A DNA stretch of 50,936 bases from Verrucomicrobiales bacterium (GCA_027483345.1 JAIXUV010000040.1:1-50936); one strand, 5' to 3'. Positions 20,501 through 28,299 are shown, counted from the first letter of the stretch. Notes: a model not told the origin generated them from the letters alone. Numbers and translations: made by a program.

Positions 20501-20744
20501 GTTTTCTGCCGGCGCCAAAATTGGTCGCAACGTAGCTGTAGGCGCAATTGGGTTTGCCGCACTAGCCGAACTAGGCTCAACTTCAGCTAGAGCGTCAGAC
20601 TCTATTGCTTCCTACGCGCAGAATAAGTATATTCGTGGTGACCAAGCGCAAGCCGACTTGGACGCGATCGACGTTGCGACCCAAGTTATGGAAGCAACTG
20701 GAAACTACTTCTATGGATACGCTGCCCTGGATGGTCTTCTATGA
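14538..20744 (+). CDS. Giant Rhs/YD-repeat protein with C-terminal toxin-like tip
   Basis: This 2068-residue protein has a signal peptide (about 1-26, WIPLVIALVSVGSARAQ). Long arrays of YD-type repeats occur from about residue 430 onward (TYSYDSLKRV, YDFAGRT, YDHADRL, YDAMGRR, YDHQGRR). The conserved Rhs core end is at about 1830-1874: GPFGEV, DEETGLVYFGHRYYSQATGRWISRDPIGE and then NLYCYVGNRS...DPDGL. Everything after DPDGL, about 195 residues, is the variable tip. It has H/D-rich segments (HVHMDRRGPN; GPKGNHPYPG), a helical region and a hydrophobic stretch (VAVGAIGFAALAEL). By family, the Rhs shell encloses and delivers the tip toxin. The tip family is not recognised. The last four bases overlap the downstream gene. 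Confidence 0.9.
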   Translation: MKRVCTFFAWIPLVIALVSVGSARAQAPSATRWQRNPITLPVTVKLTDIYAETNTNVRLTLADASLTQNGYNCLEATNAQLVVANLKPRQEYWLTVVGSNITSFNLDLDWMENWTPITRRARAAKPKSYRMLINRQLSTDGAIGAIFNSSACSEYTNTWTIELVERLPANWRLEDGSDDPQFAAGDGAWAEIGPGRSQERSRAAISWSVALGRLLDGGAAGRISLRETGITPATFTRSNLFFTTGSEIVRDQVRIVTETTNSPVIQQVFATQTFVDFVQLTNYGGVELRFYRTNQVGTATNSSGHFTSFSGNPFVVWAIVNPVPATSTTPAGTNELQIIERRNGLNRTNQIVYNPSGTTNTWVLRYGTGSERRVEQRGVVVNTSPATNRIETVDIRYEGTTNVAYRAIETYTRMPWGFELTRTETDPDNNPVTNDSLVTTMEYYTDVNDIYTYGKLMSTVHPDGNWEKRIYDDDIIGSGLGTLLCILRPNKNSPATPADAEISNSVSDWMSSTGSDDLYSVGTINTHWRQFSDYPVWVRERQLSNMTFSDLYVGEVNFSTDMLDINEDGTWAIGTQTVSYSQDDEFGYANKPIAQDTSGRQAREASFYQGGTYNPGSRTFTASTNAISDGPVWRKSTVYGGPDTDLSLGGDEGFYLSMLEGEPVVCEILGNIVYTNRSWRINEVFQDGNLVLRERLVLSALTGNPTNEATFSLIEQWVYQNDTLGHPTNVIWFDGASGVSRVIYRADYRGGSTFDTDLKLWEEDEQGIRTTYSYDSLKRVVSSVKEGISASGSFPAQQAITNSFTLDARGQQLTDSLSAVGVSISSSQQLDLAGRPIRVVETNGLVTTMLYELGGRKVTTTLPSGATEITEYYLDRRLASRTGTAIVNEFHDWRYVSGGGGISPEDDRERTGPDSGRVQIEHLVRYASATSPRYRLEGTDWKNDTNRVEVLDWSLTNKVVQYIGWYDPYNALPDFVRSVTRRTQADLSIAYDFAGRTNAIGVEIPAEGAVENPALTGASQLDPVSTNRVTRFRTYFNQVGGTWYESTTNFTYKEIGSSNITVLGITRQRLNNFASGNIVSETIEIDVDTNITVTTITVDRANKRLTEVTDIAQSLLNATNITVNGLLQWQSTPTVAQPVRLGYDSIGRGVGFTNTLGFSKAKVFNSAAQLASETDFSGITTVYTYHPQNSSGAGQIATAIKNGKVTRYSYTPRGELTRVWGDIPYPEERLYNNYGEMTELRTFRGGAGWNGNTWPASPGSFDRTIWAYQEATGLMTNKTDNANRSVNYTYWQGLLKTRTWARGGTVMTNRYNHLGEIIGIDYSDSVTPDVAYGLNVDDDSQFSRTGKPLITVDGSGTWVHAYDHADRLISSVCTNGLFNGITISNRINGVYGREMVRVSGIPTSLETRFGWDSFGRLNLVTNGLAGVSYGYLANSDLLQTTTSRYNGSAPILTATRSWDFGVRLREIRNVAGNVDVSRHNYVYDAMGRRTAATLEDGSLWSYDYNDRDEVIGGRHLWPDGAPFAGQQYAYSYDNLGNRLNTLTGGDGSGIGQRATAYEVNGLNQYAKRHVPSTEDVIGIANVPAVVSVNGATNWVHERLEYFWRDLPVTNSAGPSWTPVWVTATQGASVTNSSTNYLLTAPTNQVFSYDFDGNLTGDSLWNYVWDGENRLLSVESVTALPDAGRRRVEFAYDHQGRRIAKKSYIRNAGTWQMQSSILFVSDGWQLLGELNATNKSAIRSFSWGPDLSGVEMNLGGVGGLALLIDHGTGEVHYPSYDGMGNIIALVSNDVQISAKYQYGPFGEVIQTSGNYARKNPFRWATKFADEETGLVYFGHRYYSQATGRWISRDPIGESDLLNLYCYVGNRSIGSIDPDGLAHFALDSSAPHVHMDRRGPNGGPAYSLNMSLDSSGSISVDVGPKGNHPYPGKAKATQNWEQSWNNPKFRNGVNNTIDNEMRNIRDAFAAAGHNKQKIAGAVSRQSKLSNLKRWFSAGAKIGRNVAVGAIGFAALAELGSTSARASDSIASYAQNKYIRGDQAQADLDAIDVATQVMEATGNYFYGYAALDGLL

Positions 20745-21757
20745 TTAGTATATTTATAAAATCCGGCTTTTACATCGTTTCATACTCTGGCCGGGAGCTA
20801 TTCAAGTGTACGGAGCACCTTGATTGTTTGGTTGAATTCAAGCCGGTTACCTACTCGAGATTAGATCCATGGATTGTTTGCACATTTTCTGGATATCATT
20901 TTGTGTATGCGTCTGGAATCGTTCAAAAAATTGCGCTTGGCGAGTTGCGTCCTAGGTTTTCCAATTTCAGCAGTGGATTCTCAAACGGAGCGGCAATCGC
21001 AGTTGCGGAAGACGGAAAAGTCGGCGCGATAAACGTGCGTGGTGAGTGGATGATTCCTCCAAGCTACCGTTCTATAGAGCCATTCTGCGATGGCGCTTGT
21101 TTGGCTGAGCCGGATTCGTCGAGCGAGACGGTTGTTGTGCTCAATTGTCGTGGTGATCTTCTCTGTAGATACCCCAGCGCGCTGCTTGAAGTTGAATCAT
21201 CAGTCGAACCTAGCCGTGATTGGAGATCATTCGTAGCGATGAGCTGCGTCGGCGGGAAGTGGCGCCCAGTACATTTCAGGGGATCGAATCACTACTCTAT
21301 ACCCAGCGTCGAATTTCCGGTGAAGGCGTCCAAGTATTTTACTGTTCTTCAACACCGAAATGGTTTGAATAGGCTATTCTCCAACTACAGCGGTTCAATA
21401 TTGGGTAGTGAGTATGCACATATATCTCTATATAATTCGGATGTTGCAATTTGTCAAAAAAGTGGGAGCGAGATTTATGACGTCATTCACGCGTCTGGTG
21501 GAAATATTGCTAAGTGCAGGTCTTCCGAAACTCCGACCTACTCCGCAGGATTGTTGGCGACTCAACGTGACAGTACATCCTATCTAGAAACCGTCTCGGG
21601 ATTAGAAATTATGACGTCAAGATCCGGGCGGTTTCACTTAGAGGCCGACCATATACGCTGCTATGATATCATGGGGCACGCAGGCGAGTCCGGGCTGGAA
21701 TTTAATTTATCTGAAAAGTGTGAAATTTATGATCTCAACCTTTTGCGTATCTTTTGA
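20741..21757 (+). CDS. WG-repeat-like protein, candidate immunity partner
   Basis: This 338-residue protein overlaps the Rhs stop by four bases (ATGA), the position where immunity genes of polymorphic toxins lie. It has repeated beta-strand units resembling WG repeats (AVAEDGKVGAINVRGEWMIP followed by SYRSIEPFCDGACLA). No signal peptide or membrane helix is seen, so it would be cytoplasmic. Base composition is AT-richer than the flanking chromosome. Immunity is inferred from position and compactness only; WG-repeat proteins also occur as structural partners. Confidence 0.65.
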   Translation: MISIFIKSGFYIVSYSGRELFKCTEHLDCLVEFKPVTYSRLDPWIVCTFSGYHFVYASGIVQKIALGELRPRFSNFSSGFSNGAAIAVAEDGKVGAINVRGEWMIPPSYRSIEPFCDGACLAEPDSSSETVVVLNCRGDLLCRYPSALLEVESSVEPSRDWRSFVAMSCVGGKWRPVHFRGSNHYSIPSVEFPVKASKYFTVLQHRNGLNRLFSNYSGSILGSEYAHISLYNSDVAICQKSGSEIYDVIHASGGNIAKCRSSETPTYSAGLLATQRDSTSYLETVSGLEIMTSRSGRFHLEADHIRCYDIMGHAGESGLEFNLSEKCEIYDLNLLRIF

Positions 21758-21912
21758 GTCCTTGCTACAGTTGAACACTCGAGGTCCAGGTAATTTAACT
21801 CCTTTGAACTGTTTATATAGTTATTCAAAACTAGAGCGTGCAATTCAAGGTGGGGTGCAATTGCATTCAATCGGCTGAGCCCCGATTCTTTTGTACGCTG
21901 CCTCACGAATGC

Positions 21913-22422
21913 CTAGTCTGATAGCTGAGCACGAAACGTAACAATCAATGCAATAGCCATGAATATGTCCATCCGGCTGTCTTCACTTTGCCACGCTTTT
22001 CGTTTCGGAGGCAGGCGTTGGCTCAATTCTTCGGGAAACTGTTCAGCAAGAATTCGCGCCAATTCGTATCTGGTTCCCCCTCCGTCATTGAAGAAGAACT
22101 GCTGAATCCGTTGCTGTGAAAGCATCACGACATGGACATTGAGGTCTGAGGCCAAGGTTTTCGTTCGGAGTCCAAGAGACTGAATTCGAGCAGACCGCCG
22201 TGAGTTCTGCCCACTCATGTCTTCCATGAGCAACGTGTAAGGCTGGTAATGAGTGATCAGCTCTTTAATCTTTGCGAGACTAAGTCGATTCTTGTCTCCT
22301 TGAACGGATTTGACGCCCCAGTCTACAAGCGTTTCCTGCCCTTCAGAAACTGCGAATCCAAATCCACGTGAGGAGAGTGAAATTGCTAGTATTCGAGTAT
22401 TTCGAATTCGGTTTTTCTTCAT
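21913..22422 (-). CDS. RuvC/RNase H-fold-like protein, partner of the HTH protein
   Basis: This 169-residue protein has the RuvC-like layout: strand one ILAISLSSRGFGFAV, then LVDWGVKSV, an acidic strand LLMEDM, and a C-terminal acidic helix SRMDIFMAIAL. The first catalytic aspartate of true resolvases (ILAID) is a serine here, while the later E and D are kept. I recognise this as a conserved stand-alone family with a small residue at that place, so it may bind junction-like DNA or be a modified nuclease. It overlaps the HTH gene by four bases and sits beside a large serine recombinase, suggesting a role in element maintenance. Confidence 0.7.
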   Translation of the reverse strand: MKKNRIRNTRILAISLSSRGFGFAVSEGQETLVDWGVKSVQGDKNRLSLAKIKELITHYQPYTLLMEDMSGQNSRRSARIQSLGLRTKTLASDLNVHVVMLSQQRIQQFFFNDGGGTRYELARILAEQFPEELSQRLPPKRKAWQSEDSRMDIFMAIALIVTFRAQLSD

Positions 22423-22778
22423 AGAGTGTTTGATGATCGATAGTCGATGCGATCCGCGAGAGTCGACAGCGCCTGGTGCCGTTTGGGCGAGTGTTGTGTT
22501 GGTTCCAGACTCTCACTTTTGGTGACCAGAAGCCTTGCGCGAACCGCTATCTCTTGTTCTACCTCAACGTAAAGTCCGCTGAAGAGTTCGCTGACTGACC
22601 GTCGATAGATGACTTCGTAGGCAAGAGCTGTCTTCAGTCCAGGTTCACGGATGAAACGCTCATGGCGAGAGATCTTGGCACCGCTCAAAGTGTCCAAGAG
22701 GAATGCCACATCCTCTTGGGAAAGGTCGAGGCGCTTCCGGTTTGATAACAAATAGTTTGGCAACAATGGTGAAGACAT
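22419..22778 (-). CDS. XRE-family HTH regulator
   Basis: This 119-residue protein contains a helix-turn-helix at about residues 8-60 (YLLSNRKRLDLSQEDVAFLLD..SGAKISRHERF), followed by a conserved segment, ALAYEVIYRRSVSELFSGLY, typical of a mobile-element XRE family that accompanies the RuvC-like gene. The stop overlaps the RuvC-like start (ATGA), so the two are coupled. It lies divergent from the small protein and recombinase to its right and may control both directions. Confidence 0.85.
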   Translation of the reverse strand: MSSPLLPNYLLSNRKRLDLSQEDVAFLLDTLSGAKISRHERFIREPGLKTALAYEVIYRRSVSELFSGLYVEVEQEIAVRARLLVTKSESLEPTQHSPKRHQALSTLADRIDYRSSNTL

Positions 22779-23050
22779 AAATTTTTATTGGAACTCACAA
22801 CGAGCTCTTGTTTTCAGCATATCGGATTGCCATACTTGCCCCAAAGGCGTCAACTCTTGCTGTTGACGGCAAATTCAAGAATGCATCGGGCCATCGAAGC
22901 TCGGTTGCGGGTAGCACATTGGAATACGGATTAGACAACCACAAGATTACCTCAGTCTTGGACACGGCGTTGAGACGACTTGGACAGTTTATTGGAGTCG
23001 GCAAATCCCGTCGTCTTTTTCAGTTCTCAATGGCAAGTAAAGTGCTCGGT

Positions 23051-23221
23051 ATGAACATTCCTGCCGAATCACTTCAGGAACTTCGACGCATCTGCGCCGA
23101 AATGCTTCCCTATCACCTCACCGAAGCGGAGATACTTCAGATTGCTCAGAGAGTTGTCCGTTACCTGATGCATTTGACGTCGCAGGACAGTGATAACTCC
23201 AATCGCTTTGACGTATTTTGA
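23051..23221 (+). CDS. Small recombinase-associated protein
   Basis: The 56-residue part from ATG 23051 has a helical pattern (ESLQELRRICAEMLPYHLTEAEILQIAQRVVRYLMHL). It resembles short proteins found immediately upstream of serine recombinases (L..l..i..ee.....s..EA..ia..ll.l). The frame is open back to 22808, but the upstream part lacks a pattern; ATG 23030 is another choice. It is 37 bases from the recombinase start and probably co-transcribed. The function is unknown. Confidence 0.5.
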   Translation: MNIPAESLQELRRICAEMLPYHLTEAEILQIAQRVVRYLMHLTSQDSDNSNRFDVF

Positions 23222-23258
23222 CGTGGCATGCTAAACTCAAGTGTTTCCAAACATCTTC

Positions 23259-25124
23259 ATGCTATCCTATGTCATCTACAGTCGAAAATCGCAGGAGGAT
23301 GACGATAAGCAGGTGCAGTCCATTCCCGACCAGGAAGCCGAGATGAACTCGGTGGCGGTAAGGGCCAACCTGCCCGTCATCGAGCTCCTTAGCGAATCCA
23401 AGTCCGCCAAAGCACCCGGCCGGCCTGTTTTCGACGCGATGATGCAGCGAGTGGACCGGGGTGAGATCCGCGGAATTCTATGCTGGAAGTTGGACCGCCT
23501 GGCACGAAATCCGGTTGATGGAGGTCGAATCATCTGGGCGATCAAACAGCACGGCCTCGTTGTGCGAACTCCTCACCAGACCTTCTCGCAGGCCGATGAC
23601 AACCTGATCCTCATGTATATCGAGTTTGGCATGGCTCAAAAATATGTCGATGACCTGAGCCGAAACACGACACGGGGCCTAACCTCTAAGGCGCAGAAGG
23701 GTTGGTACCCAAGCGTGGCCCCGACGGGTTACCTGAATTCCAAGACCGAGGAGCGAGGGCATCGAACAATCCTCCGCGATCCGGCGCGGTTTGACGCAGT
23801 GCGTCGCATGTGGGACCTCATGCTTGGCGGCCAATCCAGCCCCAGCCAGATACAGCGAATTGCCAATGACGAGTGGGGCTTCCGTACCCGTCAAACGCGA
23901 CGAACTGGTGGCAAACCCCTGGCCCGGAGCACTATCTACAAGATCTTCAGCAACCCCTTCTATTGCGGGCGTTTTGAATATCCCCGAGGCAGCGGAACGT
24001 GGTATCGGGGAAACCACGAGCCGATGGTCACCGAAGCGGAGTTCAACGCGGTGCAGCAGAAACTCAACCAGGAAACGAACCCGAGACCACACAAGGAATT
24101 CGCTTTGCCCTATCGGGGCCTTCTGAAATGCGGCGCCTGCGGATCCAGTATCACTGCTCACTTCAAGGAACAGGTGCGCTGCACGAGATGCCACTACAAG
24201 TCGTCGGTCAAAAACTCCCGGACGTGTGCCAAGTGTCACCTGCCAATGAGCGAGATGAAAATGCCGACCTTACGGCGCTACGCCTACTACCACTGTACCC
24301 GTACTTTGAATCCTTCCTGTCGGCAAAAGTGCCTCTCGGCGGCGGCTCTTGAACATCAGATCACTGAAAAGCTGCCGGCTTACGGTTTATCGGCGGAGCT
24401 CCAAGACTGGGGATTGGCGGTGATTGAGAAGCTCCGGGAACAAGAACTTGCGGGAGTGCAGCGCATTCTCACAGAAAGGCAACAGGCCCTCAGACACTGC
24501 GTGCTCCGCCTGGAAAATTTGCTGAAGCTCAAAACAGCTCCCGCGAACTCAGATGGCAGTCTGCTTTCTGACGAAGAGTATCAGCAGCAACGGGCCGATC
24601 TGCTCGCGCTCAAGGCTCGGCTTTCGGCAAACGCGTCCGCGTTTCAGAATGAATTGGATGCCAAGGCACGCCTGAGCAAGGTTGCGTTGAAGGTCGCGAC
24701 CACCATCGACCACGCCTCACGGCTGGGGGATGCGACGAAGAAAAAGGAAATCCTTAGTGCTTTGGGATTGAACCACGCAATTACGGACGGAAAGTTAGTA
24801 ATCAGGCCGGAGTTTCCGTTTTCTGAGCTTCCTCGAGCGGACAACCTGGAGCCCCGTGATTGTGGGCCGATTGAACCGGTTAACCCGAAGGATTCACAAG
24901 AGCGGGAGGGCCGTTTGGTCCCCTCACGTCCACGACAGGAGCCTGGCGTGGAGGAAGATCGAACCACGAAGCTGAAAGAGGCGCTCGAAACCATCTGGAA
25001 GAAGACCGACCCAAGGTCGCCAGCCTTTCAACGATATCCCTTCGTCAAAGGTTGCACAGGAACTCCTGGCTATCCCCGCGGCGGATTTCGCCGGATACGA
25101 TTGCCGAGAAATCGAGGCGCCTGA
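23259..25124 (+). CDS. Large serine recombinase 1
   Basis: This 621-residue protein starts at ATG 23259 (MLSYVIYSRKSQ). The resolvase domain covers about 1-150, with the catalytic serine in YSRKSQEDD and the R/D motif GILCWKLDRLARNPVDGG. The recombinase domain follows (GYLNSK to NPFYCGRF), then a zinc ribbon with cysteine pairs (LKCGACGSS, CTRCH, CAKCH, and HCTR with C..C). A coiled-coil region spans about 390-500, and the tail is proline- and charge-rich. Such enzymes integrate and excise elements at two-base cores. It sits in the middle of the island, so it may be the integrase of a nested element containing the XRE/RuvC pair and the defence genes; I found no clear att pair for it. Confidence 0.93.
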   Translation: MLSYVIYSRKSQEDDDKQVQSIPDQEAEMNSVAVRANLPVIELLSESKSAKAPGRPVFDAMMQRVDRGEIRGILCWKLDRLARNPVDGGRIIWAIKQHGLVVRTPHQTFSQADDNLILMYIEFGMAQKYVDDLSRNTTRGLTSKAQKGWYPSVAPTGYLNSKTEERGHRTILRDPARFDAVRRMWDLMLGGQSSPSQIQRIANDEWGFRTRQTRRTGGKPLARSTIYKIFSNPFYCGRFEYPRGSGTWYRGNHEPMVTEAEFNAVQQKLNQETNPRPHKEFALPYRGLLKCGACGSSITAHFKEQVRCTRCHYKSSVKNSRTCAKCHLPMSEMKMPTLRRYAYYHCTRTLNPSCRQKCLSAAALEHQITEKLPAYGLSAELQDWGLAVIEKLREQELAGVQRILTERQQALRHCVLRLENLLKLKTAPANSDGSLLSDEEYQQQRADLLALKARLSANASAFQNELDAKARLSKVALKVATTIDHASRLGDATKKKEILSALGLNHAITDGKLVIRPEFPFSELPRADNLEPRDCGPIEPVNPKDSQEREGRLVPSRPRQEPGVEEDRTTKLKEALETIWKKTDPRSPAFQRYPFVKGCTGTPGYPRGGFRRIRLPRNRGA

Positions 25125-25380
25125 CCTCACTGGGACCATGTGAGGGGCGGTCGAAAAGTGCGGCGAGGGTCACGGATGTGGCGGGGACCCAGAACGGGAC
25201 ATACCTCGGACTTGGGATCGGATTCTCGACACCTTGGCAGCGCTGAACCTGAAGGGCCTTCTGCCGGACCCGACTTCCGTCGTGGAACCGGAACATACCG
25301 CATTGAACGATGGTCCGACGGATCACTTTGGCAGCTGACCGAAGCGGTTCGGACACCCTTTGCGGCGATCCGTGAAAGCA

Positions 25381-27678
25381 TCAAAAGCCGCCAACAAGAT
25401 CGAGTGTCTGTTGGACGTAGGTCAGCAACTCGGACTCGTCGACAACAGCGGTATCTGCGGCGCGGGTGGAGCTGTGGTGGAAGCGCTTGCTGTATTCGTT
25501 GATCAGTTCGATACGGGACAGGATCGTTTGGGCCGCCACCAACGGATCGGTCGGCTGAGCTCCCCGAATCTTCGCCATGAATTCGCCGAGCCATTCGTTG
25601 TCCGCAAAACTCCGCGGCAGTTTCAGCCGCAGATACTCCTCCAGCACCGGCCGGATCGTCTGGGCGATCTCAAGGGCGGACCCTTTGCCTCCGTAGGCGT
25701 AATCCCAGAGGATTTTGTGCTTCTTCGAGTATTCCGGGAGTGTTTCCCGCTCGACATCCCACTCGCCGACGGTGGTGCCATCTCCCATCCGGAAAAACTG
25801 GAAGCACGACAGGGTTCCGCCGCCCTTGTGACCATCCCAGCAGGCCCGCAGGAAGTAAGGGTCATGCGACAGGACGATGGTCTGGGCGGCCTTCTTGGCT
25901 AGGTCGTTGATCAGGCTGAGCGTCGCGGAACGCCTTGAGCGGTCCTGGCTGGTGAACGGATCGTCGAAAACAAGAATGCGGTCCTTGAGCTTGGGATCGC
26001 GCTCCAGTTGCGCGATGAAGAACGAGAGGGCCAGCGTGCTCCGGTCCCCCGCGCTGAGAGTGTTCCTGAATGAGGGGGTGCTCGCCGGGGTCTTGTCGTC
26101 GCCGAGTTCCACCGGAACCCGGTTGATGACAAGGCTGTAAGTGGAACTGGGCTTGCCGCCGGCGTAACTCCTCTCGGTCGCACCGATACGAAAGCCGGCA
26201 CCGAACATCCCCAACAGCTCGTTGATCCGCTTGTCGTGGAGCTTGAGGACGTTGGAACTGTGGGTATCGAGGTCGGTCTTGGCGGTTTCCTTGGCGGACT
26301 CCAACGCCTTCTTGGCGGCCACGGCGTCTGCCCATGCCTGGAGGGCCGCGGTGGCTTCGGGAGTCTGTTTGACTTCCACGAGTCGTAGTGTTGCGAGCTC
26401 AGTTCTCAAGGCGGACACGTCGAGCGCCGCCTGCTGCGCCTTGAACTTGGTGATGCGTTCATTCAAGTCGGTCACAGCTTTGTTGTGGAGGGCGGCCGCA
26501 GCGACCAGCCGCTCAAGTTCCGTGAAGGCTTCCGTGAAAGAGGGCGAAAGCTGAAGAGGTTCAGTCGGCGCCAGGCCCTTGATCCGCAGGAGCTCGGCAC
26601 CGGCTTCCGCAAGGTCCGTAATCGCGCCCAGGTGCGCAGCCGGATTCGCTGGGGCCAAATCGTCGGTGAGCTCGAACTGTTTCCAGAATTCCGCCAACGT
26701 CGCGTTCTCACTGAGCACCTTCTGAAGGTTCGACTCGACCTTTTGTCCAAACTGGGCGGACAGGGCCTTCTTCATGGCCTCGATCTCCGCTTTGAATTCC
26801 GAGTAAGCCTTGTCGAAGAACGCGCGATAGCTGGCGATCAAATCCAATTTGGCGGTCGGCTGCGCGCAGAAGGGGCAAGTTTCGTCCTTCAAAAAGCCGA
26901 CGCCACGCGCAATCCAGTCCTGAGTCGCTCCGAGGGTGTGCTGCGCCAGATGTTCTTTGAGGGCATTCTCGGCATCCTCAGCGACATTCGCGATCGTCTT
27001 GTTCAACAGCTTTCCCAGTCCGACCGGCATCTGCGGGATCGTGAGGATTCCCAACGTGGCCTTCGACTTGATCTCAGCTCCCCGTTGGATCGCCGTCTCC
27101 GCGTTCTTCAGCTCCCGCTCCTTTTCCGCCACCTTCGAGGCAATCTGAGGGTCTGGCGGCATCTGTGTGACCTTGGCCAGCTCGGTGCCCCGGGGAAAGC
27201 AGAACTGGGCCAGCGCCATTTTCCCATCCACTACCTTGGCCGCGTTTCGGATGTCGCCGTCGAGTTTGTCCACCTTTTCAGCCAACTTCACTCCGACTTC
27301 CCCCACAATCACCCGATAGAGGTTCCGCTTGTGCTCATGATCCACGCGATCCCCAGCGAAAACGTTCTGATGGACAAAGACGGTGTCGAAGATCGCGATC
27401 TCAGGCTGCGTTTTCGACCATGCCCCTTTAGCAAACGTCACCTTGCCGCCCGTGGTCAGAAGTTCGACCTCACAGTCGCCGACGGCACCAAGCCGCTTGC
27501 GTCCGAGTAGCGGTTCCGGGGCACCGGATTGGAGCGAGCGTAACAAATCGCAGAAAGTGCTCTTTCCGCGCCCGTTCTCGCCATAAATGAGGGACATGGA
27601 CTCGAACTGGGCCCCACCGCGCCAGGCGCAGTTCTCGAAGCGACCCACATTCCTGATTTTGATAATCTTGTGCAGCAT
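25381..27678 (-). CDS. AAA_13 / RloC-like SMC-type ATPase
   Basis: This 765-residue protein starts at ATG 27678 (MLHKIIKIRNVGRF), the family's typical beginning; 27702 is possible. The Walker A is GENGRGKST (33-41). Coiled-coil arms flank a zinc-hook-like CPFC at about residue 266. The ABC signature LSAGDRSTLALS is near 540, Walker B ILVFDDPFTSQD near 568 and H-loop IVLSHD near 602. The C-terminus has IRPVLEEYLRLKLP and YSKRFHHSS. An R-x3-E followed by His recalls the anticodon-nuclease site of PrrC/RloC, but the spacing is longer, so nuclease activity is a guess. The context of CBASS and other accessory genes suggests phage defence. It is convergent with recombinase 1 (257-base gap, empty). 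Confidence 0.85.
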   Translation of the reverse strand: MLHKIIKIRNVGRFENCAWRGGAQFESMSLIYGENGRGKSTFCDLLRSLQSGAPEPLLGRKRLGAVGDCEVELLTTGGKVTFAKGAWSKTQPEIAIFDTVFVHQNVFAGDRVDHEHKRNLYRVIVGEVGVKLAEKVDKLDGDIRNAAKVVDGKMALAQFCFPRGTELAKVTQMPPDPQIASKVAEKERELKNAETAIQRGAEIKSKATLGILTIPQMPVGLGKLLNKTIANVAEDAENALKEHLAQHTLGATQDWIARGVGFLKDETCPFCAQPTAKLDLIASYRAFFDKAYSEFKAEIEAMKKALSAQFGQKVESNLQKVLSENATLAEFWKQFELTDDLAPANPAAHLGAITDLAEAGAELLRIKGLAPTEPLQLSPSFTEAFTELERLVAAAALHNKAVTDLNERITKFKAQQAALDVSALRTELATLRLVEVKQTPEATAALQAWADAVAAKKALESAKETAKTDLDTHSSNVLKLHDKRINELLGMFGAGFRIGATERSYAGGKPSSTYSLVINRVPVELGDDKTPASTPSFRNTLSAGDRSTLALSFFIAQLERDPKLKDRILVFDDPFTSQDRSRRSATLSLINDLAKKAAQTIVLSHDPYFLRACWDGHKGGGTLSCFQFFRMGDGTTVGEWDVERETLPEYSKKHKILWDYAYGGKGSALEIAQTIRPVLEEYLRLKLPRSFADNEWLGEFMAKIRGAQPTDPLVAAQTILSRIELINEYSKRFHHSSTRAADTAVVDESELLTYVQQTLDLVGGF

Positions 27679-27829
27679 AGAAACTGTGGTTGTTGGTACC
27701 ATTTTACCGCATCTCGTCGGTCATTGCACACTGCCGAATCCCGAAACCTTCAGGACAATAGCTAGGTGCCCTCGGACGAAAGCCGGCGCGGCCAAGTCGA
27801 TCGTCTCCAGTCAAATGACTGTCCAGAAC

Positions 27830-28120
27830 CTACCGCTCGGTCCTCTTGGACTGTCGGCCCAGCTCCCGCGCCATGATCTCGATGGAACCCTCGATGCTTT
27901 GCAGCAGCCCGAGGATCATTCGCGTCTGCGCATGGCAGGTGCAGTTGTGCTGCCGGGTCCAACGGGCCAGCAACTGCCTGACCAATCTCCGAAACGCTCG
28001 GTGTTCCTTGGAACCATGGTTTGCATTTTTCATGCCCACCAGAATATCCGGAACGCTGTTACTTCCGAAGACGGTGGGATGTGCCGGCCACGACAAGTGT
28101 TTTTTTTTCGGCTGGCCCAC
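27830..28120 (-). CDS. Possible small Cys/His-containing protein
   Basis: This 96-residue frame is the only plausible coding candidate in the 621-base gap 27679-28299. It contains RRLVRQLLARWTRQHNCTCHAQTRMIL, with a CxCH cluster, and an amphipathic helical end (GLLQSIEGSIEIMARELG). I recognise no family, and overlapping frames on the other strand are equally long. Treat it as hypothetical. Confidence 0.3.
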   Translation of the reverse strand: MGQPKKKHLSWPAHPTVFGSNSVPDILVGMKNANHGSKEHRAFRRLVRQLLARWTRQHNCTCHAQTRMILGLLQSIEGSIEIMARELGRQSKRTER

Positions 28121-28299
28121 GTATCACCGATGCGCCCGAGTCCCATTATCGTAAAACGCTCGACGTTTTGGAGAGATTGGAAAACGTCAGGACAAACCGC
28201 CTTCGGAACGCCCAGTTAGCGGCTTCGTTTTCGGGTCTTTGGGAGGTCGAGACGATGAACATCAGTCCAATCAGGGAAGTTGCTGGCAGCAGGCATGCT

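Noticed and set aside
26485-27510. A 341-codon plus-strand frame opposite the AAA_13 ATPase
   Set aside because: It lies wholly inside a gene with clear Walker and signature motifs and has no recognisable domain.
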